From Billgrantia campisalis (GTDB taxonomy: Bacteria > Pseudomonadota > Gammaproteobacteria > Pseudomonadales > Halomonadaceae): 64,000 nucleotides of DNA. Within the stretch, counting starts at the first letter, position 1, and each line of letters opens with the position of its first letter. Location: positions 124,001 to 188,000 of the forward strand of contig NZ_JABFUC010000009.1 in the NCBI RefSeq assembly GCF_022341425.1, in the 5' to 3' direction. Shown one piece after another: positions 27,857 to 35,853 of the stretch. The notes below the pieces were generated by a model. That model was not told the origin of the DNA. It ran no database searches and was given only the letters and a program-made list of their open reading frames with translations. The translations under genes were made by a program, and so were the position numbers.

Positions 27857-28665
27857 GTCCCTTCCCCAGTCTCTAGGACGGTCGTATGTACAGCATCAAA
27901 TACCTCTTCGTAGCGCTGCTTCAAACTCGGAACGGCGATCACGACCACCGTGTGGTCTGCCGGTTCTTCATCAGGGGTGTCCTCGAGTTCCTCGTCTACC
28001 AGACTTGCGCATATAATAGCCACCGCCCGAAACTGCTTCTGGGCAGGCGGATGGTCGGTAGCCTTGATGAAACGCTCCAAGTGATCGACTGTGGTGGTGC
28101 CGAGGTCGTCGATGAGTGCACGTTCCTTCAGCCAGACAAGGGTCTTCGCCAATCGACTCGTCCGGTCTTTCTCGCAGTCCATAATCGCCGCCTTGACCGG
28201 TGAGGAGTCGCCGGACGTTGACTTCGTTTTGACCTCAGAGCACAGGATCCGGTCTTGCTCGGAGGGTTGGGGCCAGTTCGGAAGTACGAAGTGAACAACA
28301 TCAGAGTATGGCGCCGGCTTCGTCCGGTCCTGCTTCAGGCGCCACTTCTTCGGGCCGATTAGTTCTGTTCCTGGCTCGACGGCTGCATGGTATAGAAAGA
28401 CCAGGATCTCCCCGAAGTCACCTGCCATGGTAGAGCCGCGATCCGGCAGCTTGGCGGCGACGATCTCTGATTTCGTACGACCCGTCTCCTGCGCCCTCGC
28501 CTCGAGTAGAGCATCGTCGATGTAGCACTGACGAACTGGCACACCGAGTACATCCGCCCAGGCAGCCGCGTGCTCATCGGACACGCAGACTAGCACGTAG
28601 GGAGACTGGTGCTCGTCAGCAAACCATGGTGCGATGGCGCTGATATCGATGTCCAAGTCTCTCAT
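27853..28665 (-). CDS. HamA-like PD-(D/E)XK nuclease (DUF1837-type)
   Basis: 270 residues from ATG 28665; an AGAGGA ribosome site lies upstream, and a TTG 33 bp earlier is less likely. A nuclease core is visible: GDFGEIL (Glu86), KPAPYSDVVHF (Asp122) and LCSEVKTKST (Glu144, Lys146), i.e. E-x(n)-D-x(n)-ExK. This matches HamA/DUF1837, the effector that degrades DNA when released by HamB. The stop overlaps the helicase start by 4 bp. A 122 bp gap separates it from herA upstream, so it may have its own promoter or be read through. G+C is intermediate between the core and the SIR2-HerA pair. Confidence 0.65.
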   Translation of the reverse strand: MRDLDIDISAIAPWFADEHQSPYVLVCVSDEHAAAWADVLGVPVRQCYIDDALLEARAQETGRTKSEIVAAKLPDRGSTMAGDFGEILVFLYHAAVEPGTELIGPKKWRLKQDRTKPAPYSDVVHFVLPNWPQPSEQDRILCSEVKTKSTSGDSSPVKAAIMDCEKDRTSRLAKTLVWLKERALIDDLGTTTVDHLERFIKATDHPPAQKQFRAVAIICASLVDEELEDTPDEEPADHTVVVIAVPSLKQRYEEVFDAVHTTVLETGEGT

Positions 28666-28787
28666 CGTGAGCCCATTCCTCTTCCCCCAACTGTTCAACT
28701 GTGATTAATCAGCCCATCCCTAACGCATGCAACAATGCCACTAATGATCACTACAGGTAGCACCTGGGGCTTCTAACCACTCCATGG

Positions 28788-30638
28788 TTAGCCCACCATG
28801 CGCTCCGCAACTCTACCAAGTTCTTCTGCGGATAAACCTTCTCCATGCCACCCCTTAGCGAATTTCACACTTTGGGATCGGGGGAGCTTTTCTTTGGCGA
28901 GATCTTTAATACGAACTCGAGAAGGTAACGATGCTCCTTCACCAACGAAAATTGCTTCCTGCTGTGCCAAGTTGGGTAACGTACGAACCATCCCTGCTAG
29001 GCCATCGGGCAGAAAACGCGCAACATGTTGTTGATCTGAATGGTTGGTCAATCGAAGCACTAGCCAAGTACCGCATTGGGAGATAACGGTACTCTCAATA
29101 TCAGCTGGTCGTTGACTCACCAACATCAATCCAAGGCCATACTTCCTGCCTTCTCTGGCAACTCTACGTACCGCTGTTTGAGCTGAGGCGTATTGGGCCT
29201 CCCCTCGGTCCGGCACATATCGATGAGCCTCTTCACAAACGAGCAAGATCGGATCTTTTTCTCGCTCATCTGCCGTTTGATAAAGCTTGTATTGGAATAG
29301 CAGCCTTGCCAACATCGCTGTTAGTGGACCGGCAACCTCGTTAGGTAAGCCAGAAATATCCAATATCTTGATCTTATTATCATCTGCTTGACCACTTCCT
29401 GGCTGCCCGACTAGCTGATTGATAACTGAAGATAAGGATGGCGACTCCAGGTCCCAGTTACCCATTAAGAAATGAATCCTCGGGTCTCTGCGCAGCACCG
29501 AAAGCTTATCTAAGAGTGATTTGAATTTTTGATTGAATTCAGAATCAGCAACCTTATTTACCTGACTGCCCTGAACCCTTCCTGCTTGTAAGTATCTAAT
29601 ATGACGCTCAAACTCTACAAGACAAAATGGTCGAGGCTTGTCTCGATCAAATTCCAATAGTTTTGCTTCATCCACACCATCTACTGGCTGTGACTCATCA
29701 TGTGAGCGGCCGCCTTCGGGCGCAGGGCTTCCATAATCATCAGGTGCTGGTATTGCAAGACCTGCGGCAACCATTCGGGCATGGGTGACTGCCTTATAGA
29801 TAATGTTGTTCTGGGAGGTGGCTTCCTGTTCCGTCTTACCGATAACGAGGTGCCTGAACTCATCTGCGCTCATCAACCAGTAAGGTAACTTGATGGGAGC
29901 TCCTTCAACACCCTCTGATCCAATCGGATCATAGGCTCGATAGACAACAGCTTGCTCCTCGAATCCGGCGCCATATTCACCGTGGGGATCAATGATAATG
30001 ATGTTTGGCTTAAGAGAGTCTTCCCCATTAGCTTTGTGCTCCAATACACTATGTAGCAGTGCAGCCACGGCACCCGACTTACCTGAACCCGTCGAGCCTA
30101 GAACCGCACAGTGCATGCCAAACATCTTGTCAATATTTGCTCGGCAGGGGGCAGCTTCTGTGCCCACGTAGTGACCGAATGGGACTAGCGGATTATTTCC
30201 ATCATCAGGCCTATCACCTTCTGCGGATTGGAATAGCCCCGTTGCCTCTTCTCGGGTCAGCAGATATGCACCTTGCTGAGGTAAAGGGTAAGTAGAAACA
30301 CCACGGGAGAAATTTAATCTTCCCTTTGGCATATCCCAGACACCTTCAGCGAATAGCTCTACTTCCATTATCCGCTGATCAGAATCCGGTGGTACTGCTG
30401 TACCATGCTCAATCAAATCTTCTGACCGCATACGCAGCAAGGTAACAAAGCCAAATATAAGCTTACGTCCAAAATGAATTTTTACAATGCTACCTATCTG
30501 GCCGATGGGGTAAATACGCCCATCATAACTACGAGTCAACTCAGAAACTTCACCGCTTAGCTCAACACGTATCGAAGTCCCAGCGACTTCAACGATATTT
30601 CCGATTCGCAGCGCTTCAACTGGTTTGAAATCCGTCAT
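28788..30638 (-). CDS. HerA-like ATPase of a SIR2-HerA defence pair
   Basis: 616 residues, start ATG 30638 overlapping the SIR2 stop (ATGA). An N-terminal HAS-barrel (~5-100; RIGNIVEVAG, YPIGQIGSIVKIHFG) precedes the DUF87/HerA motor with Walker A GSTGSGKS (181-188), IIIIDPHGEY, Walker B LLVCEEAHRYVPD, the sensor-like VSQRPADIE and an arginine-finger region. HerA proteins form hexameric DNA translocases; next to SIR2 they assemble a large anti-phage complex (SIR2-HerA, also called Nezha). No NurA nuclease is adjacent, which separates it from repair HerA-NurA. G+C is well below the core. Confidence 0.85.
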   Translation of the reverse strand: MTDFKPVEALRIGNIVEVAGTSIRVELSGEVSELTRSYDGRIYPIGQIGSIVKIHFGRKLIFGFVTLLRMRSEDLIEHGTAVPPDSDQRIMEVELFAEGVWDMPKGRLNFSRGVSTYPLPQQGAYLLTREEATGLFQSAEGDRPDDGNNPLVPFGHYVGTEAAPCRANIDKMFGMHCAVLGSTGSGKSGAVAALLHSVLEHKANGEDSLKPNIIIIDPHGEYGAGFEEQAVVYRAYDPIGSEGVEGAPIKLPYWLMSADEFRHLVIGKTEQEATSQNNIIYKAVTHARMVAAGLAIPAPDDYGSPAPEGGRSHDESQPVDGVDEAKLLEFDRDKPRPFCLVEFERHIRYLQAGRVQGSQVNKVADSEFNQKFKSLLDKLSVLRRDPRIHFLMGNWDLESPSLSSVINQLVGQPGSGQADDNKIKILDISGLPNEVAGPLTAMLARLLFQYKLYQTADEREKDPILLVCEEAHRYVPDRGEAQYASAQTAVRRVAREGRKYGLGLMLVSQRPADIESTVISQCGTWLVLRLTNHSDQQHVARFLPDGLAGMVRTLPNLAQQEAIFVGEGASLPSRVRIKDLAKEKLPRSQSVKFAKGWHGEGLSAEELGRVAERMVG

Positions 30639-31822
30639 TTCGCAGCACCTCCAGGTCCGTTTTCGAGAAGATTGGTTACACCTGCGAAAGTCCACCAGCT
30701 TCGTTCAGATCCCTCTTCTGGTTGACAAATAGGCCCAATTTTGCCGTTGTAAAGCCCCTTCTGTGTCATCACAAATACACGTTTTCCCCAGCGCTCTTTT
30801 AGCCAGATGTCCAGCGCTTCAGGTAGTCCTCTATCTGTTTCCATCACAAAGGCAAGAATTGTTGTATCGTTTCCCGGGCTTTCCATAGAGAGTTCAATTT
30901 CATGATTGATATGCTCATCTCCAAAGCTATACCCGCATATTGCAAAAACGTTGCCTCCATTGTTGCTAAGACTCCGGCGTAATAGGTCAAACTGAGCCGA
31001 AAACGGATCTCGCTGAGTTGCAACATACTTTGTAGCTTGAGGGTAGATCATCACCCGCTTGGCATTTCCGGGATATTTGTCTCCGAGGCGGACTCTTATA
31101 AGATACCCATCATCATCAAGGTGCCAATCGATTGAGCCATGAAGCTTCATAACGTGAGCGTCATATCTTTGTGAAAATCCGGGTTCATCAGCACCATATC
31201 GGTGGCTTCTATAGGCTATAGCCCCTCCGGAAAAACCATCCCAACACGTGTGTCGCTCTAATGCGAGCGAGTCTTCCAGCAGCGTGTCATAATTAGTGGT
31301 GAAGAAACGCACAGGTGGGCGCCGATTTTCCATTCCAGATCGGCGTGTGCCCAGTAGTGCCCTTACAAACTTACGATGTGGCTCAATATCTACTATCGAA
31401 TTAAGAGGGTTGCCAACTTCTCCCGTCTCAGTTTCTCTGTCATACTTGTATCCCCAGTGGATAGCATGCGTTATATGATTGAGCACCTCTGCATGCGCCT
31501 TCATCATACTTTCCAGGTCGTAAGTTTCTCCATCAATGGTTACTGTTTTACTCTTTGCCCTCTCTGCTAAGGCGTAGTAGTCACCTAAGTGACTGAGCAA
31601 ATGCTCAATGTGAGCGCTTTCAATTAAATCGTTCCAGATCGCTGAAATAAGAGGTTCACTATCAGAGCCTTCAAGCCTCTCTAAGACAAAGTTCGTCAGA
31701 GGCCCCATCAACGGCAGCCCTGCATCTAGGCTTGCGCCTGCTCCAAGTAACCAGACTTGATTTGGCCTGCTCAAAAATGCGTCGAGCTGTTCGAGATATG
31801 AGTCTTCTTCCAAATGTTCCAT
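30635..31822 (-). CDS. SIR2-domain NADase of a SIR2-HerA defence pair
   Basis: 395 residues. SIR2-like features: VWLLGAGASLDAGLP (23-37), RFFTTNYDTLLEDS with Asn177 (TTNYD), and MKLHGSIDW with catalytic His228; then ICGYSFGDEHINHEIE (~310-330), a pattern of SIR2_2-type defence proteins that binds the ribose end of NAD. Such proteins deplete NAD+ during infection. It is the first gene of the operon and overlaps herA by 4 bp. The upstream region is AT-rich with a poor ribosome site. The low G+C indicates recent transfer. The phage range cannot be read. Confidence 0.87.
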   Translation of the reverse strand: MEHLEEDSYLEQLDAFLSRPNQVWLLGAGASLDAGLPLMGPLTNFVLERLEGSDSEPLISAIWNDLIESAHIEHLLSHLGDYYALAERAKSKTVTIDGETYDLESMMKAHAEVLNHITHAIHWGYKYDRETETGEVGNPLNSIVDIEPHRKFVRALLGTRRSGMENRRPPVRFFTTNYDTLLEDSLALERHTCWDGFSGGAIAYRSHRYGADEPGFSQRYDAHVMKLHGSIDWHLDDDGYLIRVRLGDKYPGNAKRVMIYPQATKYVATQRDPFSAQFDLLRRSLSNNGGNVFAICGYSFGDEHINHEIELSMESPGNDTTILAFVMETDRGLPEALDIWLKERWGKRVFVMTQKGLYNGKIGPICQPEEGSERSWWTFAGVTNLLENGPGGAAK

Positions 31823-32336
31823 TAGCTGGTACCAAATATTTTTAATTAAGAGGCCTATTAATCAGTTGCTATATATCTTGTGCCACTAAGCCTTTCCACT
31901 AATAAACCAGCCTCAAGACGTTCTCCATGAAGTGGACAACATAAACATGCCATGACCGCTTTGGGTCGAAACCGGCCCTTCGTTGCACACCCCACCAACT
32001 GCCGATAACAAGCTGCCTTCATCGGACCACAGGAATCTCCGCCGGTCGCGAGCTAAAGCTATCTCCTACAATCGTCAATGCGAACAATTGTGGTTTTCCG
32101 GGTCGATTCCGACACTTCGCTCGATAAATCGGCCTCCAGAAAAAACCATCGCGATGGCCGGCTTTCCGTCCCCAGTTTCCACACACCCTGCTCCTTCTTC
32201 CTGTTGGCCGGCACAATACTACCCACCCTAGCTCATTAGACTTTGCTGCGCCATTGGATCAAGTGGGGGCGGTAATCACAAAACTGTCATGGCTGCGCGC
32301 CAGCATGGGGGAATTGCCCTCGGAGAGCCGCGCAGT
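31823..32336. other. Gene-free right flank of the defence island
   Basis: The first ~100 bp are AT-rich and should hold the promoter of the SIR2-HerA operon. GACCGCTTTGGGTCG at 31954-31968 is an imperfect inverted copy of a motif at 24758-24772. The rest (to 32336) contains only short frames with no recognisable product and looks like degraded DNA. Confidence 0.5.
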
Positions 32337-32519
32337 ATGCCTCGGCGCCCGCACACATCGCTTAGCGACGCCGAAGTGGAGTCCCTGACCCGCCTGGCCC
32401 GCGGCAATGCCCTGGCCAAGCGGGGGCCCGCCTACGCGGCGGGCTGGCATGAGGATGCCAGGGCCGCCGAGCTGGCCGAGCTCTATCGCTACCAGCTCGC
32501 TTGCGCCCACGCCGGTTAG
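32337..32519 (+). CDS. Small hypothetical protein
   Basis: 60 residues from ATG 32337 (MPRRPHTSLSDAEVESL...) with two predicted amphipathic helices (DAEVESLTRLARGNALAKRG and WHEDARAAELAELYRYQ). A GGAGAG lies ~10 bp upstream; an earlier in-frame ATG at 32289 is possible. G+C and codon use are like the core genes. Not recognised; no function assigned. Confidence 0.45.
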   Translation: MPRRPHTSLSDAEVESLTRLARGNALAKRGPAYAAGWHEDARAAELAELYRYQLACAHAG

Positions 32520-32610
32520 CCGCAAGCCTCGCGGCACCCCCGCTTACCGACGCGTCGCGGTCATCGCCTCTTCATCGCTTCGTCACACCATCGACCCGGC
32601 GCTGTCATCC

Positions 32611-32700
32611 ATGGGCGTCAGAGTGATCTTCGTGATGATCTTCGTTACCGTGCTCGCCTGGGAGTGGATTTCCGCCCGGGTACACCACGCCGTGACCTGA
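32611..32700 (+). CDS. Possible 29-residue membrane peptide
   Basis: MGVRVIFVMIFVTVLAWEWI followed by SARVHHAVT: one hydrophobic segment with a short polar tail. It ends 8 bp before the histidine phosphatase relic. Length and composition suit a small single-span membrane protein, but no ribosome site stands out, so it may be a chance frame. Confidence 0.3.
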   Translation: MGVRVIFVMIFVTVLAWEWISARVHHAVT

Positions 32701-32708
32701 GGCCCCAT

Positions 32709-32848
32709 ATGCGCTTTCCCGACGCCGACGTGACCACCCTCGACCTGATCCGCCATGGCGAGGTGGATAATCATGGGGGCCGGTCTACCTGGAGCAGGCG
32801 ATTCTCTTCCGCGCCTATCGGCGCATCCCTCATCGACTGTGGGTCATC
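32709..32848 (+). pseudogene. Histidine phosphatase N-terminal relic
   Basis: From ATG 32709 the frame reads MRFPDADVTTLDLIRHGEVD, where LIRHGE is the catalytic RHG motif of the phosphoglycerate mutase-like (CobC-type) histidine phosphatases. Homology ends after ~20 residues. The DNA then enters another frame (PVYLEQAILFRAYRRIPHR) that runs in frame into the uppP-like start and appears to be the tail of a different lost gene. Confidence 0.6.
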
Positions 32849-33712
32849 ATGACACTCTGGATTGCAACCCTTCTCGGCGCCGTGCAAGGCATCTTCATGT
32901 TTCTGCCTGTCAGCTCTACCGCTCATCTCGTGCTAACGCAGCACTGGCTGATCGGACAGGGGCATCTCCTCCCGGCCCCGGAGAGTGCCGAGATGATCCT
33001 CTTCGACCTGGTGGTCCATGTCGGCACCCTGGTGTCCATCGCCATCGTCTTCTGGTCCAGCCTGACCCGCCTGAGCGGCGGCATCGCTCGCCAGAGCCTG
33101 CAGTGGGCCTCACGGCAGGGCACCCTGAGACCTGAGCTGCTCTATCTGCGTCTGACGCTGCTCTGCGCCCTCTCGGTGCTAGCCACCGCCGCGGTGGGAC
33201 TGCTGCTCAAGACCACCTTCGAGCGTGTCTTCGCCCTCCCCCTGCTGGTGGTCGGCACCCTGACGGTGACCGGGCTTCTGCTGTGGTGGACCGATACCCT
33301 CGGCGCTCGCCCCCGTGGCCTGCGTCAAATCACTCCTCGCAACGCCTTGGTCATCGGTGCCGCGCAGGGGCTCGCCTTGGTGCCGGGCTTCAGTCGCAGC
33401 GGCTTGACCATCTCCGCCGCCCTGCTGAGCGGCCTGAAACGACGCTGGGCCGCCGAATACAGCTTCTTCCTGGCGATTCCCACCATCCTCGCCGCCACCG
33501 CCGTGCAAGCCATCGAAGTCGCCCGCAACGGCGGGCTCAGCGAGCTCGACTATGGCGTGATGTTGACCGCTTTCGTGGTGGCCGCCGCCATCGGCACCCT
33601 GGCCCTGCGCCTGGTGCTCTACTTCCTCTACCGCGCCCGCATGAAGGTATTCTCGTTCTATCTCTGGGCCCTGGCTGCCGCCGTGCTGCTGGGCGTGATC
33701 AACCTCGGCTAA
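32849..33712 (+). CDS. Divergent undecaprenyl-diphosphate phosphatase (UppP/BacA family)
   Basis: 287 residues with about eight membrane segments. UppP motifs are seen as AVQGIFMFLPVSSTAHLVL (11-29) and PGFSRSGLTISAALLSGL (~179-196). In E. coli UppP the first motif has two glutamates (Glu17, Glu21); here the equivalents are Gln13 and Met17, while the His26 and Arg equivalents remain. UppP recycles the C55 lipid carrier at the inner membrane and can confer bacitracin resistance. With the second acidic residue lost, this copy may be a specialised paralogue, so no gene symbol is given. It lies at the edge of the accessory region. Confidence 0.8.
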   Translation: MTLWIATLLGAVQGIFMFLPVSSTAHLVLTQHWLIGQGHLLPAPESAEMILFDLVVHVGTLVSIAIVFWSSLTRLSGGIARQSLQWASRQGTLRPELLYLRLTLLCALSVLATAAVGLLLKTTFERVFALPLLVVGTLTVTGLLLWWTDTLGARPRGLRQITPRNALVIGAAQGLALVPGFSRSGLTISAALLSGLKRRWAAEYSFFLAIPTILAATAVQAIEVARNGGLSELDYGVMLTAFVVAAAIGTLALRLVLYFLYRARMKVFSFYLWALAAAVLLGVINLG

Positions 33713-33766
33713 CGGTGTGGCCCCGGGCGCAAGCCGCCGCGCGGCGTGGATCGGGCGCTGGGCCCT

Positions 33767-34996
33767 TCAGGCGGCCTGGGACGCGACATCGCTGCGCACG
33801 CAGTTCAGCAGGCAGAAGACCGCCAGGGCGCCGGTCAGCATGGGCAGCAGGAAGCCCACCGCGTAGCTGCCGGTGAGCCAGACGATCAGGCTGAACAGCG
33901 CCGGGCCCACCAGCACCCCCATGTAGGTGAGCACCAGCACGGCGGCGGTGGCCTCGCCCACCTCGCCGGGCTGGCAGCGCCGCGCCACCTCACCCAGGTA
34001 GACCCCGTTCCAGCCCACCGCCGTGGCGCCGGCCATCACCATCAGGGTAAGGGTCACCCAAGTGGGCACCAGGGTGCCGAGCACGGCCAGCAGGAAGAAG
34101 ATCGCCGCGATGACGCCGGCCAGGCCGAACAGCACCGGCAGGCTGCCCCCCAGGCGGTCGGCCAGGGCGCCCCAGGCCAGGCGGCCCGATACCCCGGCCA
34201 CGTGGACCAGCGAGACGATCGCCCCTGCCATCACCAGGCTCAGCAGCAGCTCCTCGACCATGTAGGCCACCGCGAAGCTGAGCAGCGAGAGCTGGGCCGC
34301 GGAGAGGCAGAAGCCGGTGGCGCCCAGCCAGCGCATGGCGCGGTAGCGGCGCAGCACGCCCAGGCTGCCGCCGCGCTGCATGCGCACGCTGGCATCCCGG
34401 CTGGCATCCCAGCGCCCGCGATGCGGCTGGAGCAGCAGCAGGGTGGCGAGACAGGCCGCGCCCACCGCCAGGAAGGCGGCCTGCCAGTTCCACAGGGCGG
34501 CCAAGGGTGGGGCCAGCAGGCCGGCCAGCACCCCGCCCAGGGGCACGCCGGTCTGCTTGATGGAGTAGACGAGGTTGCGCCGCTCGGGCGGCGTGAAGCG
34601 GGACAGCAACTCCGCCGCCGCCGGGCTGGTGATGCCGTAGGCGAGGCCCAGCATCAGGGTGGTGGCGAGCAGCGCCAAGGGCGTACCGATCAGCGCCAGG
34701 GCGCAGCCCCCCATCACCAGCGCCATGGCCAGCTGGCTGGCCCGGCAGCCGCCCAGGCGGCGCGCCAGCACCGCCGACTGCAGCGAAGTCAGCATCGCCA
34801 CCCCGTAGAGCAGGCTGACCTGCAGCCCGACCCAGCCGGTCGGCACGCCGAAGGCCGCCGCCACCTGGGGCGCCAGGGTCGGCACCAGCAGCATGCCGCC
34901 GCTGCACAGCACCTGCACCCAGGTGGTGGCCACCAGAACCCGCCAGCCCCCTCCACGGGAGGGCGATGACGATGCGGTGTGAGGCGAGGCAGGCAT
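33767..34996 (-). CDS. MFS transporter
   Basis: About 409 residues from ATG 34996, with twelve predicted membrane segments in two halves. The loop after segment 2 (LARRLGGCRASQLAMAL) and GRLAWGALADRLGG in the second half are the MFS loop motifs. The overall pattern (SIKQTGVPLGGVLAGLLAPPLA) recalls the CynX/NimT-like group. Substrate unknown. It is convergent with the uppP-like gene and downstream of the SDR gene on the same strand, 111 bp away. An upstream in-frame start at 35086 adds unconserved sequence. Confidence 0.85.
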   Translation of the reverse strand: MPASPHTASSSPSRGGGWRVLVATTWVQVLCSGGMLLVPTLAPQVAAAFGVPTGWVGLQVSLLYGVAMLTSLQSAVLARRLGGCRASQLAMALVMGGCALALIGTPLALLATTLMLGLAYGITSPAAAELLSRFTPPERRNLVYSIKQTGVPLGGVLAGLLAPPLAALWNWQAAFLAVGAACLATLLLLQPHRGRWDASRDASVRMQRGGSLGVLRRYRAMRWLGATGFCLSAAQLSLLSFAVAYMVEELLLSLVMAGAIVSLVHVAGVSGRLAWGALADRLGGSLPVLFGLAGVIAAIFFLLAVLGTLVPTWVTLTLMVMAGATAVGWNGVYLGEVARRCQPGEVGEATAAVLVLTYMGVLVGPALFSLIVWLTGSYAVGFLLPMLTGALAVFCLLNCVRSDVASQAA

Positions 34997-35107
34997 GGCA
35001 GGTTCCGGTGGCGACAGCGAAACCGTTAGCCTACACACAATTCTTGCATCGCCGCCAGCGCCGTTGGCGAAGGCAGCCTTCGTCATTCCCGCAGGGCAAC
35101 GCGCCCG

Positions 35108-35773
35108 TTACCAGGGCAGCGGTTCACCGTTGCTGTGCCAGAAGGTGCCGGTGGTAGACAGCGTCAGCGCCGCGATGCGCTCGGCGATGCCCGCGGCGGC
35201 CTCTTCCGGGGTGATCAGCCCGCCGAAGTTGACCATGCGGGTCTGCACGTAGCCGGGGTGCAGCTGGATCACGGCGATGCCGCGGGGCGCCAGGTCCACG
35301 GCCAGCGATTTGCCGAAGGCGTTGAGCGCCGCCTTGGAGGCGCGGTAGCCGTAGCGGCCGCCGGAGTCGTTGTCGGCGATGGAGCCCATGCGGCTGGTGA
35401 TATTGGCCACCTTGCCGCCCTCGCCCAGGTTGTCGAGCAGCGCCTCGGTGACCCGCAGCGGCGCATAGGCGTTGACCTCCATCTGTTCGCGGATCGAGTC
35501 GAAGTCGATCTCACCCAGGAGTTCGTCGCGCAGCAGGCCGGCGTTGTTGATCAGTAGGTCCAGGCGCTGTCCCTCGAGCTCCTCGGCCAGGCGGACGACG
35601 TCCTCGGCACGGGTCACGTCGACCCCTTCGATCAGCCGCGCGGCGACCTCGGCCAGCTCGTGGGAGGCCTCGCGACAGACGCCGATCACCTGCCAGCCTT
35701 CAGCGTGATAGTGGCGGGCCAGCGCCAGGCCGACGCCGCGGTTGGCGCCGGTGATCAGTACGGTGGAAGTCAT
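35108..35773 (-). CDS. Short-chain dehydrogenase/reductase
   Basis: 221 residues, classical SDR fold: NAD(P) loop ITGANRGVGLALA (7-19), LINNAGLL, and a catalytic Ser...YxxxK set in ITSRMGSIADNDSGGR and YGYRASKAALNAFGK. The TGANRGVGL form is seen in C-factor/CsgA-like SDRs. Substrate unknown. Start ATG 35773 after an AAGGAACC ribosome site. It lies between DUF418 and MFS genes on the same strand. Confidence 0.9.
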   Translation of the reverse strand: MTSTVLITGANRGVGLALARHYHAEGWQVIGVCREASHELAEVAARLIEGVDVTRAEDVVRLAEELEGQRLDLLINNAGLLRDELLGEIDFDSIREQMEVNAYAPLRVTEALLDNLGEGGKVANITSRMGSIADNDSGGRYGYRASKAALNAFGKSLAVDLAPRGIAVIQLHPGYVQTRMVNFGGLITPEEAAAGIAERIAALTLSTTGTFWHSNGEPLPW

Positions 35774-35853
35774 GGCGGTTCCTTGTTGAGGATCGGTCGA
35801 TGAATGCTCACCCCAGGAGATGGGGCGGCGAAGCCGGGACTTCAAGCGGCCCG

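Noticed and set aside
28788..30638. HerA as part of a HerA-NurA repair pair
   Set aside because: No NurA-like nuclease is adjacent; the overlap with a SIR2 gene fits the defence pair instead.
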